Virus record (IMG/VR): IMGVR_UViG_3300025127_006784
Coordinates: 1 to 51,672 of that record
From: a virus
Reading direction: 5' to 3' (one strand)
DNA: 51,672 nucleotides
The notes beneath the pieces were generated by a model. That model did no database searches and was not told the origin of the DNA. It saw nothing but the letters and a program-made list of their open reading frames with translations. Within the stretch, counting starts at the first letter, position 1; each line of letters begins with the position of its first letter. This document shows, one piece after another, positions 6,665-14,211 of the stretch. Made by a program: the position numbers and the translations under genes.

Positions 6665-9600
6665 TGGGTGGCGTAGCTGGTCATATGGATCATCTCTATG
6701 AAAATAGGGATCTCACATTTGGTGAGATGAAGGAGATTCTTGAAGCTGCTGCTGCCGGTGAACTTACGGCAGAGGAAAAAGTAGACGGTCAGAATCTATT
6801 TCTTTCTTATTCTATTCCCGAAGGAAAAGCCAAGGGAGCCCGCAATAAAGGAAATCTTAAGTCCGGTGGACTAGATGCTGTAGGTCTCGCTCAGAAGTTT
6901 GCTGGTCGTGGAGGCTTAGAGAAAGCTTTTACTGGTGGTTTTTCTACTTTTGAAAAAGCTGTCGAAGCACTGTCAGATCAAGAGAAAGAAAGGATATTTG
7001 GACCAAATACAAATATCTGGTATAATGCCGAGGTTATGGACCCAGGCAATGCTAATGTCATCCTGTATGATGATAAGACACTAAAAATCCACGATGTTGG
7101 TCACTTTGTTTTTGATCGTGAGAGCGGCGAACAAACCCCTATCCCAGCAGGCACATTAGAAACACTAGATAATGCTATGGAAAGAATGGAGAAACAACTC
7201 CATGGCGATGACTTTAAACTAGCTCGGAAAGCCTTAGTAAATATTAAAAAAATTGAGGATGACGGATCTTCCTTACAAAAAGTCATGACCCGTATCAACA
7301 ATGAGATGAAAAAAGAAGGGCTCAGTAACCAATCCTCTGTTCTTGACTATATGTTGAAGAGATTAATGAATGGAATGGATTCCGATCTCCCACAAAATTT
7401 AAAGGAAGAAATAGTAAAATATCTTTTGAAATTACCTGGAAATATTGGGTTAAGGTCTCTCAAAAAAGGATTGAATCCTCAAGACTTGCAGGACCTCAAT
7501 TATATAATCGCTAACAAGAAAAACTTATTACAACAGGCTATAGAGCCACTTGAATTAGCTATCCACGATTTCACTGTTGATCTACTCAAGGGTCTTGAAA
7601 GTGTTTTTATAGCTGATAATCAAAAAGAAGTCATGCGACTTAAAGATGAATTAGCAATGGCTGTTAAAGAAATAACAGCCGTCGGTGCTGAAAACCCAGA
7701 AGCAATGGCAATCATGCAACGACATCTCAACAAAATCAAGGACTTCTCTACGATCACTACCCCAGTTGAGGCGGTGGTCTTTGATTATAATGGACACACA
7801 TACAAGTTTGCGGGCAACTTTGCTCCGTTAAATCAGATACTTGGGATGTTCCGCTACGGGAACCTAAAAAGAAGTACAAAAGAATCTCTAGTTGTTGATA
7901 GACCAATCATAACAGAGAAAGAAAATAATATTAAGAAAGAAAGAGCAAAACAATTTGTTCTAACCATTCCAAAGTTTTCTCCATCAGAGAACTGGGGCAC
8001 GCCTGGATCAATGGAAAGAAAACAGATAGAAAAAGTTTTTGCTACTATTGGCGGTGGAGCATCAATTCAAGAGAAGTTTGATGACCTTACAAAAAGAGTC
8101 AGCCTAGACACTAATATGAGAACACCTCAGAGAATTATTAGTACGCTTATTATTTTAGAATCTTTATCCGCCGTAATCAATAGTTTCAGTGCTTCCGGTG
8201 CTGGGTTTGTTTTTGAAGCCTTTTTGTCGGCTATGCTTCGTGGTAAGCAAGTTGTTGATCCAAAACAGGGCAGCTTACCAATTGAAGATTTAATTGCTTT
8301 TTCTGAACTTGAGGGCAGTGAAAATGTCCCTATCAGTTTAAAGTTGTTGAGACAAGATGGAAAAATTCATGGTAGTTTTACCAACCTCGTCAATGGCTTA
8401 GATACATATGGAAAAATTTCTTATATCGTCACATTTAAAGAAAAAGATGATTCTGATGATTCAACCACGAAACAAATTGAAATACAGAAGTTTGATATAA
8501 CTCAAGATAATATTATTGAACTTCTTACCCATAATAGATCAGCGAGCAGTACTTATAAACTTTTTGGTAATCCAAGATATCAATATAAATTAAATACTGC
8601 GAAGAGAAAGAAAGATTTTAAAAAGAATTGGACTAGAGACCTACAAATTATAATCAAAGAATATGCTGCTATGTCGTGGCCTGAAAGGTTTGAATTCTTA
8701 AGAACTTGTAATGGTTACAGTTCTAGTGAAAAAGAAAAGGTTGATGCCGCAGCAGAGAAAGTTAGAAAAGAAAAAGAGACAACAAAAGAGCCAGAAGTTC
8801 AAAACCCCGACACTGTTGAAAATCCAGTCGCCACGGAACCGAGACCAGAATTAGCCGAAGAAGGTAAAAAATGGCTGACCGTAGAAGATAATAGAAAAAT
8901 TTGGAACAATATATTATTGACGGAAGGTGACAGCAAGGGCGGAACTCAATGGACTATATCTCCTGCTACATTTAGCAACAAAGGAGGATTACCTCAATCT
9001 GTAACTGGGTTTGGAGTAGTAGCTAGTCTGCCAACTAACAATGACCAAATAGTAAAAATTGCTGAAAAATATATGGATGTGTTGGGCGAAACAGTAGAGA
9101 ATCTGTTCGGGGCTACAAAAAGTCTTTCGGACAATATTGACAACTACTTTACTTACGGAGACAGGAATACTGGCATTGCTTCTGGAGAAAAAGCAGTAAA
9201 AGATGCTAATGTTATTGAGGCTGAACTACAGCAACAAATTTCTAAAGAAAAAACAGCACCAGCCCAAAGAAACGAATCACTAAATAACACTACCCAGGTC
9301 ATTACTGAGAAAGAAGGTAAGCGCATAGCTCTATTCCCTGGTAAGTTCAAGCCACCACATCGTGGTCACTTTGATTATGTAAATAAGATTGCTAAACGGT
9401 CTGATGTGGATGAGGTGATTGTTTTGATTTCTCCCGTTGATTATCCAGAGGTAAGCAATGCGCAAAGTTTGCGCATCTGGGAAGAATATCTTGAGAACGG
9501 TGAACCAAACATCACAGCTAAGATCGCTGACTATCGTAGTCCAGTCCAGGCAGTCTACGAATTTGTTGCTGATCCCGAGTCAGCCTCTGATGGAGATACA

Positions 9601-10023
9601 ATCCTTTTAGTCAAGAGTAGTAAAGATGTAGGGGATACTCGCTTTGACCGTGCGCAATCGTATGCTGAGCGTCATAACCCCGGTGTAAATGTAGAGGATA
9701 TCGTTGAAGATCCTGTCCAGTCTAAAGATGGTATTGTTTACAGTGCTCGTGATATGAGAAAAGCTATTGCTGATGGAGATAAAGAAACATTTTTATCTTA
9801 TGCTCCTCCTTCAATAGATGGAGATGCTCTTTGGAATTCTTTAACTTCTCCGTCAAAAAGATTAAATTCTCTGATAGATGCTTCGATAGATGAAATGTCA
9901 ACCATGGCTGGTGGAGCGGTGGCTGGATATGCTGCGCCTATGGGTGGCACTGTTAATATAAGGAAGCGATCTAAAAGAGAGAAACCTAAAGTTAGAAGAG
10001 CAAAACGTCAAAGACGGAGATAA
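6664..10023 (+). CDS. Fusion of a ligase-like nucleotidyltransferase and an HxGH-family nucleotidyltransferase
   Basis: 1119 residues. The N-terminal region carries motifs of the covalent nucleotidyltransferase (DNA/RNA ligase) superfamily in order: motif I KVDG at 39-42 (candidate adenylated Lys39), GARNKGNLK at 58-66, NAEVMDP at 121-127 (motif III-like), VEAVVFDYNG from 368 (motif IV-like) and TYKFAG around 379-384 (motif V-like Lys). The long middle part is unassigned. From about residue 888, FPGKFKPPHRGHFDYVNK is the phosphate-binding loop of cytidylyltransferase/NMN adenylyltransferase-type enzymes (HRGH 899-902), with a later YSARDMR (1026-1032) in the place of the ISSTxxR motif. The C-terminus is Arg/Lys-rich. 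Homologues with this MGG..GHM start are common in T4-like marine phages as uncharacterised proteins, as far as I recall. Substrate unknown; RNA or NAD chemistry is inference. Confidence 0.8.
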   Translation: MGGVAGHMDHLYENRDLTFGEMKEILEAAAAGELTAEEKVDGQNLFLSYSIPEGKAKGARNKGNLKSGGLDAVGLAQKFAGRGGLEKAFTGGFSTFEKAVEALSDQEKERIFGPNTNIWYNAEVMDPGNANVILYDDKTLKIHDVGHFVFDRESGEQTPIPAGTLETLDNAMERMEKQLHGDDFKLARKALVNIKKIEDDGSSLQKVMTRINNEMKKEGLSNQSSVLDYMLKRLMNGMDSDLPQNLKEEIVKYLLKLPGNIGLRSLKKGLNPQDLQDLNYIIANKKNLLQQAIEPLELAIHDFTVDLLKGLESVFIADNQKEVMRLKDELAMAVKEITAVGAENPEAMAIMQRHLNKIKDFSTITTPVEAVVFDYNGHTYKFAGNFAPLNQILGMFRYGNLKRSTKESLVVDRPIITEKENNIKKERAKQFVLTIPKFSPSENWGTPGSMERKQIEKVFATIGGGASIQEKFDDLTKRVSLDTNMRTPQRIISTLIILESLSAVINSFSASGAGFVFEAFLSAMLRGKQVVDPKQGSLPIEDLIAFSELEGSENVPISLKLLRQDGKIHGSFTNLVNGLDTYGKISYIVTFKEKDDSDDSTTKQIEIQKFDITQDNIIELLTHNRSASSTYKLFGNPRYQYKLNTAKRKKDFKKNWTRDLQIIIKEYAAMSWPERFEFLRTCNGYSSSEKEKVDAAAEKVRKEKETTKEPEVQNPDTVENPVATEPRPELAEEGKKWLTVEDNRKIWNNILLTEGDSKGGTQWTISPATFSNKGGLPQSVTGFGVVASLPTNNDQIVKIAEKYMDVLGETVENLFGATKSLSDNIDNYFTYGDRNTGIASGEKAVKDANVIEAELQQQISKEKTAPAQRNESLNNTTQVITEKEGKRIALFPGKFKPPHRGHFDYVNKIAKRSDVDEVIVLISPVDYPEVSNAQSLRIWEEYLENGEPNITAKIADYRSPVQAVYEFVADPESASDGDTILLVKSSKDVGDTRFDRAQSYAERHNPGVNVEDIVEDPVQSKDGIVYSARDMRKAIADGDKETFLSYAPPSIDGDALWNSLTSPSKRLNSLIDASIDEMSTMAGGAVAGYAAPMGGTVNIRKRSKREKPKVRRAKRQRRR

Positions 10024-10033
10024 TTATAATACT

Positions 10034-10804
10034 ATGACTATTGACAGAGAACAACTCATCGCTGAAGAACTTATCAGGGAACACATCCGTAAAAGAATAA
10101 TTTTAAAGCTGGACCAGCAGAGACTTGCTGAGGAAAAGATAAGAAAAGTTGTTCGCCGATTAATTGAAGCTGAAACAGGCACGGAAGAAGCTAGTCGTAG
10201 TACTGGTATTAATGTTCTTGCTGATCTTTTACAAAACATTATTCCAACTGTTGAAGATGATTATAAAATGTTAACATCTTCAAAGGAACAAAGAGAATCT
10301 TTTAAGAACCATATCGTTCATGCTATTGAGAATTCCCTAAGACCAATTGAGGCTAGCACTCAGGGAGAAAAACAAACTGAAGATATAGAGTACGAAGTTG
10401 ATGCTGACACCCTTCTAGAAAAGATCTCTATTGATTTAGATCCACAGGACGACGGCAAGGAAGCACAATCAATTGAAGGCGAATTTATTGATATTGATAA
10501 TGATGGTGAGCCTGACGACTTTGTTGAATTAGAAGATCAGAATGAAACTGGTCGTAACTTCGCCGCCGCCTCATATAAAAGAGTAGAAAAACAAATTGTT
10601 GATGCTTATGATATGTTGGCAGACCAAGATGATAAAGATGTCTTCTATGATTACTTAGTCACAAACATGCTTCTCTATTTTGATAAATTTGAAGATGAAC
10701 TTCAGAACGAACTCTCTCCTGTATCTACTCCAGAATATGAGGAGGAAAAAGAAGACCCTACAGATGATACTGAACAAGGGGTTGATATGGAATTAGATCT
10801 TTAA
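10034..10804 (+). CDS. Acidic unknown protein linked to the nucleotidyltransferase fusion
   Basis: 256 residues, starting 11 bases after the fusion gene. The N-terminal ~50 residues are a long charged helix (EELIREHIRKRIILKLDQQ); the middle contains DIDNDGEPDDFVELED, which resembles a calcium-loop (dockerin/EF-hand-like DxDxDG) pattern; the C-terminus is very acidic (EEEKEDPTDDTEQGVDMELD). No signal peptide or membrane segment. Its acidity and helices would fit a scaffold or adaptor protein, but no family is recognised. Confidence 0.65.
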   Translation: MTIDREQLIAEELIREHIRKRIILKLDQQRLAEEKIRKVVRRLIEAETGTEEASRSTGINVLADLLQNIIPTVEDDYKMLTSSKEQRESFKNHIVHAIENSLRPIEASTQGEKQTEDIEYEVDADTLLEKISIDLDPQDDGKEAQSIEGEFIDIDNDGEPDDFVELEDQNETGRNFAAASYKRVEKQIVDAYDMLADQDDKDVFYDYLVTNMLLYFDKFEDELQNELSPVSTPEYEEEKEDPTDDTEQGVDMELDL

Positions 10805-10952
10805 TAAGATTTCCCCTTAACACTTTGTCAGGCTTCGTTATAATAGCTGCAAGCTGTTAAACAACGAAAAAAAACTCTTTTCTACTTTTCTTACTCTTTC
10901 TAGCTTTATTCAAGCTTAATAGCTTGCTAGCATATACAGAATAGTAAATAAT
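10805..10952 (+). other. Gene-free region upstream of tmRNA with inverted repeats
   Basis: About 150 bases without an ORF. It contains an inverted repeat TTCGTT (10834-10839) / AACGAA (10863-10868) enclosing AGCT-GCA-AGCT, then an AT-rich part with CTAGC (10900-10904) / GCTAG (10926-10930) arms around an AAGCTT palindrome (10912-10917). A TATAAT occurs at 10839 without a matching -35. These may form RNA hairpins that end the upstream operon or insulate the tmRNA promoter; no canonical stem plus T-run terminator is present. Confidence 0.45.
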
Positions 10953-10983
10953 TTGACAACTTGGATTGTGTGGTTTATAAATA
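10953..10983 (+). promoter_or_regulatory. tmRNA promoter: sigma70-type and T4-late-type combined
   Basis: A perfect TTGACA (10953-10958) lies 17 bases before TATAAA (10976-10981), a near-consensus sigma70 promoter. The same -10 extends to TATAAATA (10976-10983), which is the T4 late-promoter consensus read by gp55-type sigma. Start would be near 10988-10989, a few bases before the mature tmRNA 5' end at 10992, leaving a short leader for RNase P. Confidence 0.82.
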
Positions 10984-10991
10984 ATCTATAA

Positions 10992-11316
10992 GGGGGTAAC
11001 CGGAATCGATTGATAGGAAAGTAGAGAAGGTGCAAGGGTGAGGGAAGCGTGGCTCACTAAAAACGCTTAACTTCTAATCGCAAACGACGATTTTCAACTA
11101 GCACAAGCAGCTTAATAACCTGACTTGACTTGAGGCGACGGCAGCCAAAAAACAGAAAGCCGTATCTTTTGTCCTATAAGTGCTTTTGATTATTTCAGCC
11201 ATAATAAAATGATCTAGTCAAGTGATCTGTCTGACGAAAAAAACAGTTCTAACCTTGTGAACGACCTTTCTATGGAACTAGACAAGACGGGAGTTCAATT
11301 CTCCCTACCTCCACCA
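10992..11316 (+). ncRNA. ssrA: Transfer-messenger RNA (one-piece)
   Basis: A complete 325-base tmRNA that rescues stalled ribosomes by adding a degradation tag. The acceptor stem pairs GGGGGTA (10992-10998) with TACCTCC (11306-11312, one G-U), followed by an encoded ACCA end (11313-11316). The T arm is GGGAG-TTCAATT-CTCCC (11289-11305). Pseudoknot 1 is visible: GTGAG (11038-11042) with CTCAC (11053-11057), interleaved with AAGCG (11045-11049) and CGCTT (11064-11068). The tag reading frame follows with the classic AATCGCAAACGACGA context. 5' and 3' tRNA halves are in normal order, so it is not the two-piece form of Alphaproteobacteria. No smpB gene is in the window, so host SmpB is presumably used. 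Confidence 0.97.
11080..11118 (+). other. tmRNA tag reading frame
   Basis: The resume codon is GCA at 11080, giving ANDDFQLAQAA followed by tandem TAA TAA; with the alanine carried by tmRNA itself the tag is AANDDFQLAQAA. Compared with the E. coli tag ANDENYALAA it keeps the AND start (SspB contact region) and the terminal AA (ClpX contact) but has FQLAQ inserted/changed and AQAA instead of ALAA at the end. Confidence 0.92.
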
Positions 11317-11338
11317 GCCGCCTACGGGCGGCTTTTTT
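11317..11338 (+). terminator. Rho-independent terminator of tmRNA
   Basis: GCCGCC (11317-11322) pairs with GGCGGC (11327-11332) around TACG, making a very stable C(UACG)G tetraloop of the UNCG class, followed by six T residues. It begins at the base after the ACCA end of the tmRNA. Confidence 0.95.
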
Positions 11339-11385
11339 ATTGCTCTGAGAACTAATTATATAAACCCACTTTATTCGGGGAAAAT

Positions 11386-12690
11386 ATGAAAAAAACCATT
11401 ATTTTAGATACTAACGTGTATCTTACAGAGGCAGGTTCCATACTAGCGTTTGGGAAAAACAATATTGCGATTCCGACAATTGTACTGGATGAGATAGATA
11501 AACACAAACACCGTCAAGATACTGCCGGTCTCAATGCTCGCACAATGAATAGAGTGCTGGACGCCCTTCGAAAAAAGGGAAGTTTAATGGATGGTGTCTC
11601 TCTCGGTCGTGGCAAAGGTAAAGTATTTGCTGCTCATTTTGATGAGGCTTATATGCCACCAGGCATGAACCAAGATGATTCAGATAATAAGATTATTGCC
11701 GTTGCTCTCCGCCTGAAAGATAAAGGCCATGAAATTGCTGTAGTTTCTCGTGATTTAAATATGAGAGTTAAGTGTGATGCTCATGGGATTGAATGTCATG
11801 ATTATCAACCACAAAAAGTAATCAACTCAGTGGAGAATCTTTTTACCGGAACCCAGGAGATAGAAGTAGATTTTGGTGTTATAGATAGATTTTACACTGG
11901 CGAACCATTTGAGCTTCCCGAGCAAAAGTGTAAACTTTTTCCTAATCAATTTTTACTTCTAAAAAATGAAGCCACTAATAAATCAGCCATTTGTAGATAT
12001 CCAGGAGAAGGTAACCCGCTAAGAAAAGTCAACAAATACAAGAACATATGGGGCATGTCTGCTAGAAACAAAGAACAGCAATATGCCATGGACTTGCTTT
12101 TTGATCGAGATATTCATATAATGTCCTTGACAGGACCAGCAGGAACTGGTAAAACATTATTAGCGACAGCATGTGGACTTGAACAGGTAATGAATACAAC
12201 CAGTTCTAATGGTGGGTATGATAAATTAATCATTACACGCCCTGTACAGCCAATGGGTCGTGATATAGGTTTTTTACCTGGAACACTTGAAGAGAAGATG
12301 TTGCCATGGATCGCTCCTATACGGGACAATCTTGAACATCTATTTGGAGACAGGACTGCCTTGGATATGCAGGTGGAACAAGGAACTATTGAGATTGAGG
12401 CTATGACCTATATCCGGGGTCGTTCCATCGCTAACGCATTTATGATCGTAGATGAAGCCCAAAACTTGACAGCACACGAATTAAAGACTATAATAACAAG
12501 GGTAGGACATGGAACTAAACTGGTTCTAACAGGAGATATTCAACAGATTGATAATTCCTACGTAGATTCAGTGTCCAATGGGCTAACTCACGCCGTTGAA
12601 AAGTTCAAAGAGCACGACTTAGCTGGACACGTAACATTAACTAAAGGTGAGAGATCTAAATTAGCTACACTAGCTTCGGAGATATTATGA
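11386..12690 (+). CDS. phoH: PIN-PhoH fusion ATPase
   Basis: 434 residues. The N-terminal PIN ribonuclease domain (~1-140) keeps its acidic residues: D8 in ILDTNVYL, E36 in VLDEIDKH, D97/D98/D100 in NQDDSDNK and D123 in VSRDLNMR. The C-terminal PhoH ATPase has Walker A GPAGTGKT (250-257), Walker B FMIVDEAQ (D356 E357) and TGDIQQID. PIN-PhoH proteins (PhoH2 type) couple RNA unwinding to RNA cleavage; most T4-like marine phages are reported with the PhoH domain alone. A GGGGA ribosome site lies 5 bases before the ATG. It follows the tmRNA terminator, so it has its own start; TATATAAAC near 11358 could be part of a promoter. The next gene overlaps it by ATGA. Confidence 0.93.
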   Translation: MKKTIILDTNVYLTEAGSILAFGKNNIAIPTIVLDEIDKHKHRQDTAGLNARTMNRVLDALRKKGSLMDGVSLGRGKGKVFAAHFDEAYMPPGMNQDDSDNKIIAVALRLKDKGHEIAVVSRDLNMRVKCDAHGIECHDYQPQKVINSVENLFTGTQEIEVDFGVIDRFYTGEPFELPEQKCKLFPNQFLLLKNEATNKSAICRYPGEGNPLRKVNKYKNIWGMSARNKEQQYAMDLLFDRDIHIMSLTGPAGTGKTLLATACGLEQVMNTTSSNGGYDKLIITRPVQPMGRDIGFLPGTLEEKMLPWIAPIRDNLEHLFGDRTALDMQVEQGTIEIEAMTYIRGRSIANAFMIVDEAQNLTAHELKTIITRVGHGTKLVLTGDIQQIDNSYVDSVSNGLTHAVEKFKEHDLAGHVTLTKGERSKLATLASEIL

Positions 12691-13346
12691 GAGATTACAT
12701 CTTAGAAAAAGTAAAAGACACAACAGCTTATTTTAAATTTGGAAGTGTTCCTGTGCTTCAGCGAGATGAATTGCCTAGTAATGTTGATGGGCAAGCTATT
12801 TTTCGTTCCATTGAAGATATTATACCAAAAAAGTTCTTTCAAGGTTTAAAGGGCGTAGAAATTGGGCACCATGAAGTCTTTGACAAAAGAGACGCTAATG
12901 CTCTTTATAAAGATGGGGTATTTTATATCACTAATGATCAAGATAATGCCGCCGATTTGATTGACGATATTATTCATGAGTTTGCTCACCATGTCGAAAT
13001 GTTATACCCAGAAGAGATTTATGGCGACGAGAAGTTAAAAAAAGAATTTATCAAAAAAAGAGCACAACTAGAATTTGAGTTAAGGTCTGAAGGGTATTGG
13101 ACAAAAGAATATGATTTTAGAAATATGCTCTATGATCCAGATTTTGATAAGTTCTTATATAAAAGAGTCGGCGGAAATGCTCTAAGGATGGTAACGGCTG
13201 GTATTTTTGTGCGCCCATATTCTTCTGTGTCTATGAGAGAATACTTTGCGACAGGATTTGAAGCATATTTTCTGGGGAAGAAAAAACTATTAAAGGAACT
13301 TAGTCCGGAACTATACAAAAAGATTGATGATCTTGTTAACAACTAA
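12687..13346 (+). CDS. HExxH zinc metallopeptidase-like protein
   Basis: 219 residues, overlapping phoH by 4 bases. IIHEFAHHVEML carries the zinc-protease motif HEFAH (97-101), preceded by a beta strand (GVFYITNDQDNAADLIDDI). A downstream Glu/His third ligand could be in ELRSEGY or MREYFATGFEAYF; the latter resembles the third-ligand region of ImmA/SprT-type minigluzincins. No signal peptide, so it acts in the cytoplasm or in the virion. Coupling with PhoH recurs in marine myoviruses as far as I recall. The protein substrate is unknown. Confidence 0.8.
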   Translation: MRDYILEKVKDTTAYFKFGSVPVLQRDELPSNVDGQAIFRSIEDIIPKKFFQGLKGVEIGHHEVFDKRDANALYKDGVFYITNDQDNAADLIDDIIHEFAHHVEMLYPEEIYGDEKLKKEFIKKRAQLEFELRSEGYWTKEYDFRNMLYDPDFDKFLYKRVGGNALRMVTAGIFVRPYSSVSMREYFATGFEAYFLGKKKLLKELSPELYKKIDDLVNN

Positions 13347-13361
13347 GAAAGCGACGGAACT

Positions 13362-14201
13362 TTGGCTGGAAAACATATCTCTTATTCAGAGTGGAAGAAT
13401 TGGCTTATTTGCCCACACTATCATAAGCTTACCTATATTGATAAGATCAATAAGTTTCAGGGCAATATCTACACTGCCTTTGGAAAAGCTTTACATACCC
13501 TGTGTGAGGAAACTCTCACAAAGACTGAACAGTATAGGTCTCAGGAAAAGATCACTACTTTGCTTAAGGAGCAGTTTGTAAAAGAACTGAAAGCTCTGCC
13601 GGCTGATGAACAACAGAGAGCGGCTAATGAGTTTGATCTGCCTTTGTGGATGTCTCACGGCATTGAGATTATTCCCGACCTTTACCGCTCGTTGGTAGAA
13701 AAATTTGGGAAGCTGGGCGATGATTGGCATGTGTTGGCTGCGGAAGAGTTCCTCTATGAGCCCATTACTGAATTTACTGATGCCGATAAAAAATTTAAGG
13801 GTTTCATTGATCTAGTTGTTTACACGAAAGAGGATCAGAAAGTACACCTTATAGACTGGAAGACTTGTTCTTGGGGTTGGCGTAGAGAAAAGAAAAGCGA
13901 CAAAACTCTAGCCTATCAATTGGTTTTTTATAAGCATTTTTACTCTAAGAAATATGATGTTGATCCTAAAGATCTTGAGTGTCACTTTGTTCTACTTAAA
14001 CGAACAGCTAAGCCAGGAAACAAAGTAGAGTTTGTCAGAGTAACGGCAGCTAAAAAAAGAACAACAGATGCTTTAAAATCTTTGACTACAGCCCTATACA
14101 ATATCACAAACGAGAGGTATATTAAAAATAGAAATTCATGTACCAAGTGTAAACAGCGACCAGGGGTATGCGAATTTTATCAAACAGAATATTGTAAATG
14201 A
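13362..14201 (+). CDS. PD-(D/E)XK nuclease, RecB/Cas4-like
   Basis: 279 residues from a TTG start just after the metallopeptidase gene; the ribosome site is weak. SYSEWKNWLICPHYHKL is the N-terminal helix seen in RecB/Cas4-like nucleases. The catalytic core is FKGFIDLVV (D150) then LIDWKT (D165, K167), followed by AYQLVFYKHFY as the QxxxY motif. Four Cys near the C-terminus (260, 263, 270, 278; C-x2-C-x6-C-x7-C) look like a Cas4/AddB-type cluster, although here all four are C-terminal, so zinc is as likely as iron-sulphur. Likely a DNA exonuclease for recombination or host-DNA degradation. It is the last gene before the glycan island. Confidence 0.88.
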   Translation: MAGKHISYSEWKNWLICPHYHKLTYIDKINKFQGNIYTAFGKALHTLCEETLTKTEQYRSQEKITTLLKEQFVKELKALPADEQQRAANEFDLPLWMSHGIEIIPDLYRSLVEKFGKLGDDWHVLAAEEFLYEPITEFTDADKKFKGFIDLVVYTKEDQKVHLIDWKTCSWGWRREKKSDKTLAYQLVFYKHFYSKKYDVDPKDLECHFVLLKRTAKPGNKVEFVRVTAAKKRTTDALKSLTTALYNITNERYIKNRNSCTKCKQRPGVCEFYQTEYCK

Positions 14202-14211
14202 GGGTACTGAT

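Noticed and set aside
6664-10023. Confident naming as NAD salvage enzyme NadM or as RNA ligase
   Set aside because: Motifs support the two superfamilies only; substrate-defining residues could not be identified.
10821-10844. TTGTCA plus TATAAT as a second promoter
   Set aside because: Only about 8 bases separate the elements; no suitable -35 lies 16-18 bases upstream of TATAAT.
11281-11316. tRNA-like 3' half (GTTCAATTC and CCA end) as an independent tRNA
   Set aside because: There is no D/anticodon arm beside it; the 5' acceptor strand is at 10992, so this is the tRNA-like domain of the tmRNA.
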